Part shown: positions 26,358 through 35,095 of the stretch, piece after piece
Numbering within the stretch: position 1 is the stretch's first letter
Layout: every line of letters begins with the position of its first letter
Assembly: GCA_964391185.1 (NCBI GenBank)
Contig: CAYMIX010000001.1
Location: forward strand, 124,001-188,000
DNA from: JAKQEM01 sp964391185
Lineage (GTDB): Bacteria; Patescibacteriota; Gracilibacteria; Peribacterales; Peribacteraceae
DNA: 64,000 bases
Direction of reading: 5' to 3'
The notes under the pieces: generated by a model
The model's input: the letters and a program-made list of their open reading frames with translations, nothing else
Databases searched by the model: none
Told to the model about the DNA's origin: nothing
Program-made: the position numbers and the translations under genes

Positions 26358-26482
26358 ATCCATGCACTAGCGCACTAAAGCGCTAAAGCATCTTCGATTG
26401 CTGTATTGTTGTAGTGTTATATTGCTGCAAGCAAAACGCATGTTTCTTGCATGCAAACAATACAGCAGTATAACAATTTAGC
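26358..26482. repeat. Stutter-word inverted repeat (TATTGC/GCTAAAGC words)
   Basis: The 215-bp gap after recJ's start holds CACTAAAGCGCTAAAGC words and then the arms CTGTATTGTTGTAGTGTTAT and ATACAGCAGTATAAC. The last words overlap the 3' end of the 26478 gene. It probably folds and may stop transcription. Confidence 0.6.
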
Positions 26483-27065
26483 GTGTTAGTTTATCAGCCT
26501 TAAACACACGTCTTAGTGTTTCGCTGATTGCACCAACGACAGCAAGAGTCAGAAGAATAGTTGCAGGACCAGTATCAGACAGTGGCGCACCGCTGTGCAA
26601 AACCTCATCGGTATCGCTTCTCGCAGATATATTGCCGGACACCTCTTGCGAACGGATGCGTTGGAGCAGGCGAAGTTCTTCTGCAGTCACATCACTTTCA
26701 TCTTCTCCGTCGGTTGTGCCTTCATCACCTTGCAATTCATTGAGAGCATCAATGAGCTTCTGTATCTCGTCATCGTCAGTCTCTTCGTCTGGGGCGGCAT
26801 TGTGCGTGCCATCATCCATGGGAATAGAGGATGAAGAAGATGGATTGAGCTCTGCCTGCTCAGCTGCACGGCGCTGGGCACTGCGTTCCTGCTGGTCGTT
26901 CACGACATCCTGCGTAGTGCGAGGAGATGGCGGCGGCTCGAAAAACTGCGTTGTAAATTCTTCATCATCCAATGCTTCTTCTGGCGTGACATACGCGTGC
27001 GCCGTGAGCGGCGAGGCAATGCTTGTGAGGAGAATGCCGAGAGCGAGGAAGATGCGAGACATCAT
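26478..27065 (-). CDS. Secreted acidic protein with LPxTG-like C-terminal anchor
   Basis: The 195-residue protein has a signal peptide (about 1-24, ending Ala-His-Ala), an acidic low-complexity body rich in Glu, Asp, Ser and Gln, and a C-terminal Leu-Ser-Asp-Thr-Gly-Pro followed by a hydrophobic stretch and basic residues (Arg-Arg-Val-Phe-Lys). That layout resembles sortase-type anchors, with Leu-Ser-Asp-Thr-Gly in place of Leu-Pro-x-Thr-Gly. No sortase is in the window. It may instead be a simple membrane-anchored protein. Confidence 0.6.
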   Translation of the reverse strand: MMSRIFLALGILLTSIASPLTAHAYVTPEEALDDEEFTTQFFEPPPSPRTTQDVVNDQQERSAQRRAAEQAELNPSSSSSIPMDDGTHNAAPDEETDDDEIQKLIDALNELQGDEGTTDGEDESDVTAEELRLLQRIRSQEVSGNISARSDTDEVLHSGAPLSDTGPATILLTLAVVGAISETLRRVFKADKLTR

Positions 27066-27099
27066 AGTATTATACAGGAATTTGCGGCGAAGTACAATA

Positions 27100-28098
27100 T
27101 TACGGACAGTCTGTTCCCCCTGCAGCTAGACACTTGTAATACGGCACCTGGTCGCTGATTCCATCATCTTTTGTCGACCATTTACGTGGGTCGGTTTCGC
27201 CGTCATCTAACTGACCATTCAAGTTTTTATCTTCACCCGTATATACATGTTTTTTCTGGACTTTCACGCGGCACATACCGTCACATAGGCCATCACGGTC
27301 TGAATCGGTATTGCGGGGATCCGTTTCACTGAATTCCAATCGGCCGTCCCAATCAGCATCTTCAATGCCATCCACCAGTCCGTCGCCATCAGTGTCACGC
27401 GTCGCAGGATTGATGCCACTCGCGTATTCAATACCATCCAAAATACCGTCACCATCGCTATCAGGAGCTTTGGGATTCGTACTTACTTCACGTTCCAGGT
27501 ACGTATTAAGGCGGTCACCGTCGTGGTCCAAGCCAATAGCGAGTGATTCATTGCTCATGATGTAGCACATGGTGCTTGGCTTAAAGACTTCTAACTGATG
27601 GCGAATAGTGGAGTTCGCACGTGCCTGTGCCATCTGGATTTCTTTGTCTGTTGGAAGATCGTACACATTGAACAATGGCGTTTGTGCAGCTTCTTCCGCT
27701 GTGCGAACTGCTCGTTCTTTTTCAGAGAGAAAGATCAAACCCGGGAAACCACGACGTTTATCAACAATCGTTGGGTCATAATTCGCCGGGAAGCAATAGC
27801 CCCAATATCGCGCATGCTTTCCTTTGAGTCCCAAAAGTGTTTCACGCGAAATACGTGTGAAAGTTTCGGGGAGATGAAAGACGGTATGTGTATTTCCTGG
27901 AATGAGGGCTCCGCTTTCCACCTGTGCTGGCGTGATGAATTTCCATGTATATGCTTCCTGTTTGCGGATAACGATTCCTTGAAGTGTTTCCGAACGCTGC
28001 ATCGTTGCAATGCCAGCGATACTCACGCACAACATCGCGAGCGTCATTGTCGTCCATCCGAGGAATGTGCGTGTGTTGTGTAGGCGAGAGGAAGCCAT
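27100..28098 (-). CDS. Secreted protein with thrombospondin type 3-like calcium repeats
   Basis: The 332-residue protein has an N-terminal membrane anchor or signal segment (about 13-33), a globular region, then a series of Asp-x-Asp-x-Asp-Gly-x-x-Asp loops from about residue 195 to 310 (for example Asp-Ser-Asp-Gly-Asp-Gly-Ile-Leu-Asp and Asp-Thr-Asp-Gly-Asp-Gly-Leu-Val-Asp). These loops bind calcium in TSP3-like repeats and stiffen surface proteins. The last Cys residues could form a disulfide. Confidence 0.8.
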   Translation of the reverse strand: MASSRLHNTRTFLGWTTMTLAMLCVSIAGIATMQRSETLQGIVIRKQEAYTWKFITPAQVESGALIPGNTHTVFHLPETFTRISRETLLGLKGKHARYWGYCFPANYDPTIVDKRRGFPGLIFLSEKERAVRTAEEAAQTPLFNVYDLPTDKEIQMAQARANSTIRHQLEVFKPSTMCYIMSNESLAIGLDHDGDRLNTYLEREVSTNPKAPDSDGDGILDGIEYASGINPATRDTDGDGLVDGIEDADWDGRLEFSETDPRNTDSDRDGLCDGMCRVKVQKKHVYTGEDKNLNGQLDDGETDPRKWSTKDDGISDQVPYYKCLAAGGTDCP

Positions 28099-28149
28099 CG
28101 AATTATTATATCATTTTTGACTAATTCTTGATAGATGCAGGCATCTTGC

Positions 28150-28235
28150 GAAAATATGGGAATAGTATTAAGTATTATGTATTAAAGGGGCACAAAATTC
28201 CCTTATACCATAATACTTTTCCCCTAATACTAGGT
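28150..28235. repeat. Stutter-word inverted repeat (AAGTATTATG words)
   Basis: AGTATTAAGTATTATG and CCATAATACTTTTCCCC words pair imperfectly between the divergent 27100 and dnaJ genes. A related pair is at 30031-30096. Confidence 0.6.
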
Positions 28236-28241
28236 TACAAT
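28236..28241 (+). promoter_or_regulatory. dnaJ -10 box, leaderless start
   Basis: TACAAT lies six bases before the dnaJ ATG (28248), so the transcript should begin at or next to the start codon. Confidence 0.5.
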
Positions 28242-28247
28242 AGGCGC

Positions 28248-29321
28248 ATGGCCAAAGACCCATATTCCGTTTTAGGCATTTCTCGTGAAGCAGCGCCGGA
28301 GGATATCAAAAAGGCGTACAGAAACATGAGCAAAGAGTGGCATCCCGATAAACATAAGGGTGATAAAAAAGCAGAAGATAAATTTAAGGAAATCAACGAA
28401 GCATACGAAACCCTTAGCAATCCTGATAAGAAGAAGATGTACGATCAGTTCGGCACAACCGGAGGACCGGGGGCAGCAGGTGCGGGTGGTTTCGGAGGAT
28501 TTGATTTTAATAACATGGGAGGTGCCGCCGGTTTTGGTGATATTTTCGAGAATTTCTTTGGCGGGGGACGCAGTCACGCTCGAAGAAATCCTGCCGAAGG
28601 CGTGGATCGTGAAATAAGTTTGACGATTGATTTGCACGACGTTGTTACTGGCGTAAAGCATACCTTCAAACTCCAGCGGTTGGTTGTGTGTGAGAAGTGC
28701 AAAGGAAATGGTGCCGATAGTGGCTCAAAAATTGTGAGGTGTCAGACATGTAATGGCACTGGTCAAACTATCCACACAACGAGTTCATTCTTTGGACAAA
28801 TTCAGCAGCGACGCGTGTGTGAAAAGTGTGACGGAAGTGGAAAAATTCCAGAGAAAGCATGTAGTGATTGCAATGGAGAAGGGCGTTACTCAGAGAGCCG
28901 CGATGTCACGGTTGAGATTCCCGCAGGCATCCAAGAAGGACAGGTGGTGCGCGTGCAGGGGCAAGGCGATGCGGGCTTGCGTAGCGGAAAAGTTGGCGAA
29001 CTCTATATTCATATCGAAGTCCGCCAAGATCCACGTTTCGATCGTGATGGAGCGGATATTCGCTCGGCAGTGGATGTGCCGGTGATCGATGCAATCCTGG
29101 GGGGCACCATCGAAATAGATACCGTTCATGGAAAATCGACTGTGCACATTCCTGATGGGACCCAGCCAGGGCAAGTGTTCCGTATTCGTGGGAAAGGCTT
29201 GCCGCACATCAGTAGCCGTCATCATGGAGATCATTACGTCACAGTAGGAATCGCAATTCCGACAAAGCTCTCACGTGCTGAAAGAAAGATTTTGGAACAG
29301 TGGCGCTCTGAACGAGGTTAA
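28248..29321 (+). CDS. dnaJ: Chaperone protein DnaJ
   Basis: The 357-residue co-chaperone stimulates DnaK. It has a J domain with His-Pro-Asp (32-34), a Gly/Phe-rich linker (about 75-115), four Cys-x-x-Cys-x-Gly-x-Gly zinc repeats (about 148-213) and a C-terminal substrate-binding domain. The ATG at 28248 gives the canonical Met-Ala-Lys-Asp-Pro-Tyr start; an earlier in-frame ATG at 28128 would run through an inverted repeat and is rejected. Its stop codon lies in a palindromic repeat. dnaK and grpE are not in the window. Confidence 0.96.
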   Translation: MAKDPYSVLGISREAAPEDIKKAYRNMSKEWHPDKHKGDKKAEDKFKEINEAYETLSNPDKKKMYDQFGTTGGPGAAGAGGFGGFDFNNMGGAAGFGDIFENFFGGGRSHARRNPAEGVDREISLTIDLHDVVTGVKHTFKLQRLVVCEKCKGNGADSGSKIVRCQTCNGTGQTIHTTSSFFGQIQQRRVCEKCDGSGKIPEKACSDCNGEGRYSESRDVTVEIPAGIQEGQVVRVQGQGDAGLRSGKVGELYIHIEVRQDPRFDRDGADIRSAVDVPVIDAILGGTIEIDTVHGKSTVHIPDGTQPGQVFRIRGKGLPHISSRHHGDHYVTVGIAIPTKLSRAERKILEQWRSERG

Positions 29322-29380
29322 TTGGTTTACTGGTTTATTGGTTCGGCAGCATAACCAATAAACTAATTAACCAGTAAACA
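29316..29380. repeat. Stutter-word palindrome (GGTTTATTGGTT family) after dnaJ
   Basis: GGTTAATTGGTTTACTGG and the inverse CCAATAAACTAATTAACC enclose a short loop. The first GGTTAA contains the dnaJ stop codon. It separates convergent dnaJ and khpB and could end transcription from both sides. Confidence 0.85.
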
Positions 29381-29418
29381 CTCCGAATCTTTAGTAGTGA
29401 AGTAGTTAGGTCGTAAAA

Positions 29419-29964
29419 TCAGATATCGAGGTTTTCTAGTCCATCATCAGCTGGCATGATCGGAGCGAGCTCTTCACCTGTCTTGAACTTCCCCTTTCGC
29501 TCTTCCTTGAGCTTGAGGACGATCTGGCGGTAGTCGCCTTCTCCGACACTCTCCGTTGTGAGGTCAGCGAGCTTAGGCGTGTTCGCAACGTGCAAGTGAA
29601 TGATGCGGCGGAAGTAGGGAGACATTGGGCTGAGCGCGATGCGGTTTCCGGTACGACGAACAAAGTCTGCTTTGGCTTCAGCAATGTTCTTCACCTTCTC
29701 TTCCTGCATTTTGCGGTAGCCATCAGCATCGACGATAATCAACGGCGTGCGTTCCATTTTTTCTTTCGTGCGGACGATCGATTTCAAAATGTGTTGGATG
29801 CAGTTCAGTGTTTCGCCGTGCCATCCGATGATGCGGCTCGCTTCGCTCGATGCGATTTCGACGCGTGTAACGTCACCTTCGGCAAACACTTTGATATCGC
29901 CATGCTGAAGCTTGAGTTCATCGAGGATTTTCGCCAGCGTTGATTGGATAAAGTCGTAATTCAT
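29419..29964 (-). CDS. khpB: KhpB/Jag-like RNA-binding protein (KH-R3H)
   Basis: The 181-residue protein has a KH domain with the Ile-Ile-Gly-Trp-His-Gly-Glu-Thr-Leu-Asn loop (about 49-58) and an R3H domain (about 100-140; Arg...His with Met-Ser-Pro-Tyr-Phe-Arg-Arg-Ile-Ile-His). The N-terminal Jag-N domain found in Firmicutes is absent, as in many CPR copies. KhpB binds many RNAs and influences cell-wall growth. The start at 29964 is preferred to an ATG 17 codons upstream. Confidence 0.85.
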   Translation of the reverse strand: MNYDFIQSTLAKILDELKLQHGDIKVFAEGDVTRVEIASSEASRIIGWHGETLNCIQHILKSIVRTKEKMERTPLIIVDADGYRKMQEEKVKNIAEAKADFVRRTGNRIALSPMSPYFRRIIHLHVANTPKLADLTTESVGEGDYRQIVLKLKEERKGKFKTGEELAPIMPADDGLENLDI

Positions 29965-30030
29965 CTGTTCGGATTGGGAGTGGTTTGGACTATAGCATAC
30001 TGTTTTCATGTTCAATAAAAATCGTGCAAA

Positions 30031-30096
30031 GGGGTAAGGGGTATGTATTACGTATTATGAGCAGCCCCTATCCCATAATACATTTCCCTTAATACA
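30031..30096. repeat. Stutter-word inverted repeat (GTATTACGTATTATG words)
   Basis: GGGGTATGTATTACGTATTA and the inverse words CCCATAATAC and CCCTTAATAC pair imperfectly. It lies between the hup terminator and khpB. Confidence 0.6.
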
Positions 30097-30164
30097 AAAA
30101 AGCCCCGTCCCTCGACTACGCCTGCCTACCGGCAGGCAGGCTCGGGATGACACGGGGCTTTTTC
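30095..30164 (-). terminator. Bidirectional terminator with inserted GC-rich repeat after hup
   Basis: AAAAGCCCCGT and ACGGGGCTTTT form the outer stem. Inside sits a CCTGCCTACCGGCAGGCAGG palindrome and GGGATGACAC, a variant of the dispersed repeat family. It follows the hup stop. Confidence 0.8.
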
Positions 30165-30179
30165 AGATTGACCGAGAGA

Positions 30180-30455
30180 TTATCGAACTGCGTCCTTAAG
30201 AGTCTTTCCTGCCTTGAAGGATGGAACCTTCATAGCGGGAATGGAGATCTTCTGTGCAGGATTGCGTGGGTTAACACCCTGGCGTGCTGCACGCTTGGAA
30301 ATGCGGAACGTTCCGAAACCCGTGATCGTCACGTTGTTGCCCTTTTTGAGCTCCTTCGTGATGAGGCCCGTCATGGCCTCGAGAGCATCGGATGCTGCGC
30401 GCTTTGTGATGCCTGCAGCGTTCGCAATGTTGGAGATAAGGTCCTGCTTGGACAT
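30180..30455 (-). CDS. hup: DNA-binding protein HU
   Basis: The 91-residue nucleoid protein has the canonical start (Lys-x-x-Leu-Ile), the Gly-Phe-Gly-Thr-Phe core (about 46-50), the Arg-Asn-Pro arm tip near 63-65 and a C-terminal Phe-Lys-Ala-Gly-Lys-x-Leu-Lys-Asp. It bends and packages DNA as a dimer. A candidate promoter (TTGCAC, 16 bases, TAGACT) lies in the divergent spacer, and a strong terminator follows. Confidence 0.95.
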   Translation of the reverse strand: MSKQDLISNIANAAGITKRAASDALEAMTGLITKELKKGNNVTITGFGTFRISKRAARQGVNPRNPAQKISIPAMKVPSFKAGKTLKDAVR

Positions 30456-30540
30456 ACAGTTGGGAGGAAAGTGGTAAAACCGAGATGGCTGTCAGTCTAC
30501 CCGGGAGCATCGCTAGTGCAAGCCATCTGACTTGTTAAAA

Positions 30541-30600
30541 TGGCTGTATAAAGCCAAAAAATAGTTGTCTTGGCTCCAGCAAGCCAAAAAATCTGAGTAC
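30541..30600. repeat. Two tandem 30-bp stem-loop units between hup and topA
   Basis: The 335-bp spacer (30456-30790) holds two direct 30-bp units of form TGGCT, five variable bases, AAGCCAAAAAAT. Each unit is a small hairpin followed by A6. They may be operators for hup or topA. A TTGACA (30730-30735) with a weak TACTCT fits a topA promoter. Confidence 0.55.
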
Positions 30601-30790
30601 AAACAATGATCAAAGATGGCCAAATTCTGATGTAAAACACTGGTTTTAATACAAAATTTGATGGAAAGTACTACTCACATTTATGTCTCGATGCGACAGT
30701 ACATCAGTGAAGTAAAGCGCCTAGGATGGTTGACAATAGCTCTCCCGACTCCCTACTCTCCGCCTCACTCGATTCATTCCCATTAAGGAA

Positions 30791-33130
30791 GTGCCTACGC
30801 ATTTAGTTATTGTTGAGTCACCGGCCAAAGCCAAAACCATCAAGAGATTTTTGGGGAAGGACTACATCGTGGAAGCGAGCATGGGACATGTGCGTGACCT
30901 GCCAAGCAGTGGTCTTGGTGTAGACATAGAGAAAGATTTCGAACCGACATACGAAATTGCCGAGGGCAAACAGAATGTCATCAAAAAATTGCGTGATCAT
31001 TACAAAGAAGCTGATGATTTATGGATAGCGACGGATGAAGACCGCGAAGGAGAAGCGATTGGTTGGCACCTTACACAAGCGTTGAAGATCAAAAATGCAT
31101 CGACGATTAAGCGCATCGTGTTTCACGAAATTACCGAGAGTGCCATCAAAGAAGCGGTGAACAACCCGCGCACGCTCGATATGAAATTGGTCGACGCTCA
31201 ACAGGCGCGTCGTATTCTAGATCGTCTCGTGGGTTATACGCTCTCGCCTTTTTTGTGGAAGAAAGTGTATTCCGGTTTGTCTGCAGGGCGCGTGCAGTCG
31301 GTTGCAGTGCGCATCATTGTCGATCGTGAGCGAGAAATCCGCGCGTTCAATCCGGTGGAATATTGGTCACTGGAAGCGCAACTGGAGAATGGAGCGAAGC
31401 AATCCTTCACTGCGGCGCTCGAGAAAAAAGATGGACAGAAATTCGAATTGCACAACAAAGAAGAAACCGATGCGGTGCTTAAAGATATCGATGGCGCCAC
31501 GTTCACCGTCGCGAATATCGAAGAGAAAGAAGTGAGCAGAAATCCAGCCGCACCATTCACGACGTCAACGCTCCAACAAGAAGCTTCGCGCAAACTTGGC
31601 TTTTCCGTAAAGCAAACGATGGTGGTGGCGCAGCAGCTCTACGAAGGTGTGAATGTCCCGGGCGAGGGCCAAGTGGGTCTCATTACCTACATGCGTACGG
31701 ACTCCGTAAATTTGAGCAAGAAAGCGCTCGAAGATTCCAAAGAGACGATCCAGAAATTATACGGTCGCGAATATGTCCTGAGTGAGCCGCGCACCTATAA
31801 GACGAAGGCGAAGGGTGCGCAGGAAGCGCACGAAGCTATTCGCCCAACAGAGGTGAGTCGCACGCCAGATTCACTCGCAGACGTACTCGATCATCAGCAA
31901 TTGAAGTTATATACACTTATTTGGAACCGCACGCTTGCAACGCAAATGCCTCCTGCAGAGTTCAAGCGCATTGCTGCGGACATTACCGCGAAGCGATATG
32001 GCTTCCGCGCGACAGGCCAGACAATGCTCTTCGATGGTTTCATGCGTGTGTATATGGAAGGTCGCGATGAAGAATCTGTAGAACAATCCGACGATGGGGA
32101 AAAGATTTTGCCTCCCCTGAAGATGGGTGAAGATCTTGCGCTTGATGAGCTTAAGCCAGAGCAGCATTTCACCAAGCCACCTGCGCGCTACACAGAAGCA
32201 TCACTGGTGAAGAAGCTCGAAGAAGAAGGTATCGGACGTCCGAGTACGTACGCTCCAACCATTTCTACCGTTCAACAGCGCGGATATATTCGCAAAGAAG
32301 GACGCAATCTTCTTCCGGAAGAAATCGCATTCACCGTGACCGACCTCCTCACGGAACACTTCCCCGATGTTGTGAGCTTGTCGTTTACGGCGTTGATGGA
32401 ACAGAGTTTAGATGATATCGCCGAAGGCACGAAGCAGGGTAACCAGTTTTTGCATAACTTCTACGGACCATTCAAGAGTTTGGTTGATAGCAAAACGAAG
32501 GAGATCAAAAAGAGTGATGTTCTCAAAGAGACTGTTCTCGGTAAAGATCCCGCCACGGGATTGGAAGTGATCGCGCGCACGGGACGCTTCGGACCATATG
32601 TGCAGCTCGGTCGTTTAGAGCTCGAGAAGGGCAAAAAGAAAAAAAAAGGCGAAGGACCTCGCACAGCCTCTCTTCCAAAAGATACATCACCAGAAGCAGT
32701 GACAATGGAACAGGCGATGGCGCTGCTCGAGTATCCGAAAGTAATCGGCAAACACGAAGGTCACGATGTGCACATCATCCTCGGGCGTTTTGGTCCTTAT
32801 ATCAAAATTGATGCCAAGACTGCCGCGGTGCCAAAAGAATTCGATTACACGAAGATAACATTAGATGAAGCGGTGGCAGCCGTTGCAAACCTCGCAGAGG
32901 CAAAGAAGAAGGCTGCAGAGCCACTGCGGACCCTTGGAAAAGACCCGGAGACTGGTGGTGATATTCATGTGAAAGATGGTCGTTATGGTCCGTACATCAC
33001 CGATGGCAAGACGAACGTGTCCCTTCCTAAGCGCTTCACGCCAGATGCCGTGACACTTGAAGAAGCGATCGAGTTACTCGCGAAGAAGCGCGTGGCGCCG
33101 AAGAGGACTTGGCGGGGGAAGAAAAAGTAA
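30791..33130 (+). CDS. topA: DNA topoisomerase I
   Basis: The 779-residue type IA enzyme relaxes negative supercoils. The Toprim domain has Val-Glu-Ser-Pro-Ala-Lys-Ala-Lys-Thr (8-16) and Thr-Asp-Glu-Asp-Arg-Glu-Gly-Glu (81-88). The catalytic Tyr300 sits in Ile-Thr-Tyr-Met-Arg-Thr-Asp-Ser. The C-terminus carries three Gly-Arg-x-Gly-Pro-Tyr repeats (about 595, 663, 725) instead of zinc fingers, and a Lys-rich tail. The start is GTG. AAGGA is only one base away from it, too close for a normal Shine-Dalgarno site. Confidence 0.96.
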   Translation: MPTHLVIVESPAKAKTIKRFLGKDYIVEASMGHVRDLPSSGLGVDIEKDFEPTYEIAEGKQNVIKKLRDHYKEADDLWIATDEDREGEAIGWHLTQALKIKNASTIKRIVFHEITESAIKEAVNNPRTLDMKLVDAQQARRILDRLVGYTLSPFLWKKVYSGLSAGRVQSVAVRIIVDREREIRAFNPVEYWSLEAQLENGAKQSFTAALEKKDGQKFELHNKEETDAVLKDIDGATFTVANIEEKEVSRNPAAPFTTSTLQQEASRKLGFSVKQTMVVAQQLYEGVNVPGEGQVGLITYMRTDSVNLSKKALEDSKETIQKLYGREYVLSEPRTYKTKAKGAQEAHEAIRPTEVSRTPDSLADVLDHQQLKLYTLIWNRTLATQMPPAEFKRIAADITAKRYGFRATGQTMLFDGFMRVYMEGRDEESVEQSDDGEKILPPLKMGEDLALDELKPEQHFTKPPARYTEASLVKKLEEEGIGRPSTYAPTISTVQQRGYIRKEGRNLLPEEIAFTVTDLLTEHFPDVVSLSFTALMEQSLDDIAEGTKQGNQFLHNFYGPFKSLVDSKTKEIKKSDVLKETVLGKDPATGLEVIARTGRFGPYVQLGRLELEKGKKKKKGEGPRTASLPKDTSPEAVTMEQAMALLEYPKVIGKHEGHDVHIILGRFGPYIKIDAKTAAVPKEFDYTKITLDEAVAAVANLAEAKKKAAEPLRTLGKDPETGGDIHVKDGRYGPYITDGKTNVSLPKRFTPDAVTLEEAIELLAKKRVAPKRTWRGKKK

Positions 33131-33143
33131 GCAAGTGTTTTCA

Positions 33144-34163
33144 CTATTTCTGCAATGCTCGCGCTTCATCCGCCATATTTTTTGCGAGAGTTTGCATTTG
33201 AGTGGCGAGCGTGTCCAGTCCAGGACTAAATTCGCGTGCTTTCTGCGCAAGCTGCCAAGCATTGCTGGAATGTTCGATTACTTTATCCAATTGTCCGGAA
33301 ACACCGGCTTCATAGGCGAGCAACAAGAGGCGAAAGCCTTCGGCAGTTTTTACCGCACCTTTGATGAGCGCTTCATCTGGCTTACTTGCGAGAGCGCCTC
33401 GGGCCGCGAGCAGCGCGCGAGCAGATGAGTAGTGCGCTTGGGGGAGCTGCTTTTGCTCAAGTAACGTAAGAATGTTGAGAATTTCAGACTCCGTTTCTGA
33501 GAGCAATGCCTGTGTACGGCGGCCGGCCTTGTACATTTCCAAGCGATACATGAGCAGCGCCACTTCTCCGCGCGTTAGCTCTTTTGCCGGACTCAAATTC
33601 CCCGATGCGTCGACCATGGTGACTGACGCGGAAATGGCATAGCGCATGTACGGGTAATACCATTCGCTGGCACTCGGTACGTCTGTTGCCAGAGGCAAAC
33701 TCACTTCGCTATAGCTGGCATTAGGGTCGATCTTGTTTGCGAGAAGCATCATCTTCAGGAATTCAACTTTTTTTACATTGTTGCCGCCATTAAATGCCGA
33801 CGTCTTTGGTGGCCCATCGATGATGCCGAGCGTCTGCCGTGCACCTTCGATGTACGGGATATACCATGCGCCGGCCGGAGCGTCCGCATATACCGTGGAT
33901 GTAAAAGTAGAAAGTTTGTCTGCTGGAATAAGGGCAGCTGCTAATATTTTCACTGCTTCAGCGCGCTTCACCGGCGCGTCTGGACGGAAGGAGCCGTCTT
34001 CATATCCCTGTAGCACGCCTCTTTCCTTCAAATACTCCGCAGCTTCGTACGCCCAGTGGTCAGCGGGCACATCGGTAAACGATTGTCCTGCTTGCGCCGA
34101 GACGTCCCATGGGAACAAAGAAAGAGCGAAGAGGAGGAGGATTGATGAGGTGGAAGTGCGCAT
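33144..34163 (-). CDS. SLH-domain surface protein
   Basis: The 339-residue protein has a signal peptide (1-24, ending Val-Ser-Ala-Gln) and three S-layer-homology-like modules from about 26 to 205. The first shows Phe-x-Asp-Val-Pro-x-x-His-Trp-Ala and Gly-Tyr-Glu-Asp-Gly-Ser-Phe-Arg-Pro. A helical C-terminal domain (about 215-339) follows. SLH modules bind cell-wall glycans and anchor surface structures. The start at 34163 is chosen over one 13 codons upstream. The upstream region runs into the GATC repeat array. Confidence 0.88.
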   Translation of the reverse strand: MRTSTSSILLLFALSLFPWDVSAQAGQSFTDVPADHWAYEAAEYLKERGVLQGYEDGSFRPDAPVKRAEAVKILAAALIPADKLSTFTSTVYADAPAGAWYIPYIEGARQTLGIIDGPPKTSAFNGGNNVKKVEFLKMMLLANKIDPNASYSEVSLPLATDVPSASEWYYPYMRYAISASVTMVDASGNLSPAKELTRGEVALLMYRLEMYKAGRRTQALLSETESEILNILTLLEQKQLPQAHYSSARALLAARGALASKPDEALIKGAVKTAEGFRLLLLAYEAGVSGQLDKVIEHSSNAWQLAQKAREFSPGLDTLATQMQTLAKNMADEARALQK

Positions 34164-34232
34164 ACAAAGTACTGGGCGGCGAAAGGTAAATAGCGGTGGC
34201 AAGGGTAACAGGAACGCCGCTTATAGACAAGA

Positions 34233-35095
34233 AAAGATCACATAGATGCGCATGGGGGGTAACGAGGACGTTTTGACATAATTTTATAAGAGCCCAGAGA
34301 GAGGACAAAAGATCAGTAACATTCGCTTCATCTCTGTGTTGGGCGGCGGATTTTGTACAGACAATCATACGCTGCCAAAGATCAGTAACATCCGATCATG
34401 TGTGCATACGTGAAGAATGGCTTTCATAGGGCATTCTTTGCAGGCTTACTGCCGCCCATTTTGCGTCAGCCCTATTCCGCAACAAAAGATCACATACATG
34501 TGCTCTACCTAGTGTGGGGGTATGACCGACGAATGCTTTACAGAGACAAAATTCAGATACATGTGCGACAATCATCAATACTGGTTGTCTATTATTGCAC
34601 GGCATGTGTTCTGGAGAAAAGATCGCTGACTCTTGCTACAGAAAAACATGTGTGAGTACCGACTGATCATTATGGTTCGCGGTCATAGAGCGAAAGATCA
34701 GGTAGACGCGCTGCATACTATCGAGTTCAACTCCAGTTTTCTCCAGCACGAACGAGCCATTGGAAATATTCGCGCAACTCCCCAGGGGCGAAGGCAAAAA
34801 TGTTCGCACACATGCGCGCATGCAATATCCATTGAATGCGTACTATGTTGCTCCTTTTTCCAAGCAAAGATCATTCAGATTCGATCATCAACCTTGATTG
34901 CGTGTGCGGAATATTGATGCAGCCCTTACTGAAGCCAAAAAATCATTATCATTGAATAGTTTCGCAAACTATATTTCTCTCAGTGTAAAAAATATTCTAT
35001 AATATTATAATAGAAAGATCAGGAAGATTCGCTTCATATCGTGGATTTGCGCTTATGGAAAATACTCATTTGATCAAGAGATAAGTTCAAATACA
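34233..35095 (+). repeat. Array of degenerate AAAGATCA repeats, spaced mostly 63-76 bp
   Basis: About ten copies of a roughly 24-bp motif starting AAAGATCA lie in one orientation at 34233, 34308, 34377, 34485, 34548, 34618, 34693, 34866, 34938 and 35014. The best copies (34308, 35014) share AAAGATCAG and GATTCGCTTCAT-like ends. Twelve GATC sites occur in about 840 bases, against about three expected. There is no plausible gene in 34164-35184. The last full copy lies directly after two TATAAT boxes upstream of the HTH gene, and the first lies over the upstream region of the SLH gene. Confidence 0.7.
34998..35011 (+). promoter_or_regulatory. Tandem TATAAT boxes before the last array repeat
   Basis: TATAAT occurs at 34998-35003 and 35006-35011. 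Array repeat 35014-35037 covers the expected transcription start, as an operator would. A second possible -10 (extended TGCTAAAAT) is at about 35129-35137. Confidence 0.5.

Noticed and set aside
28128..28247. N-terminal extension of dnaJ from an upstream ATG
   Set aside because: The extension runs through an inverted repeat and is absent from the family; the ATG at 28248 gives the canonical J-domain start.
34233..35095. CRISPR array or integron cassette array
   Set aside because: Repeats are short and degenerate, gaps too variable and no cas or integrase gene is nearby; a regulatory or origin-like array fits better.
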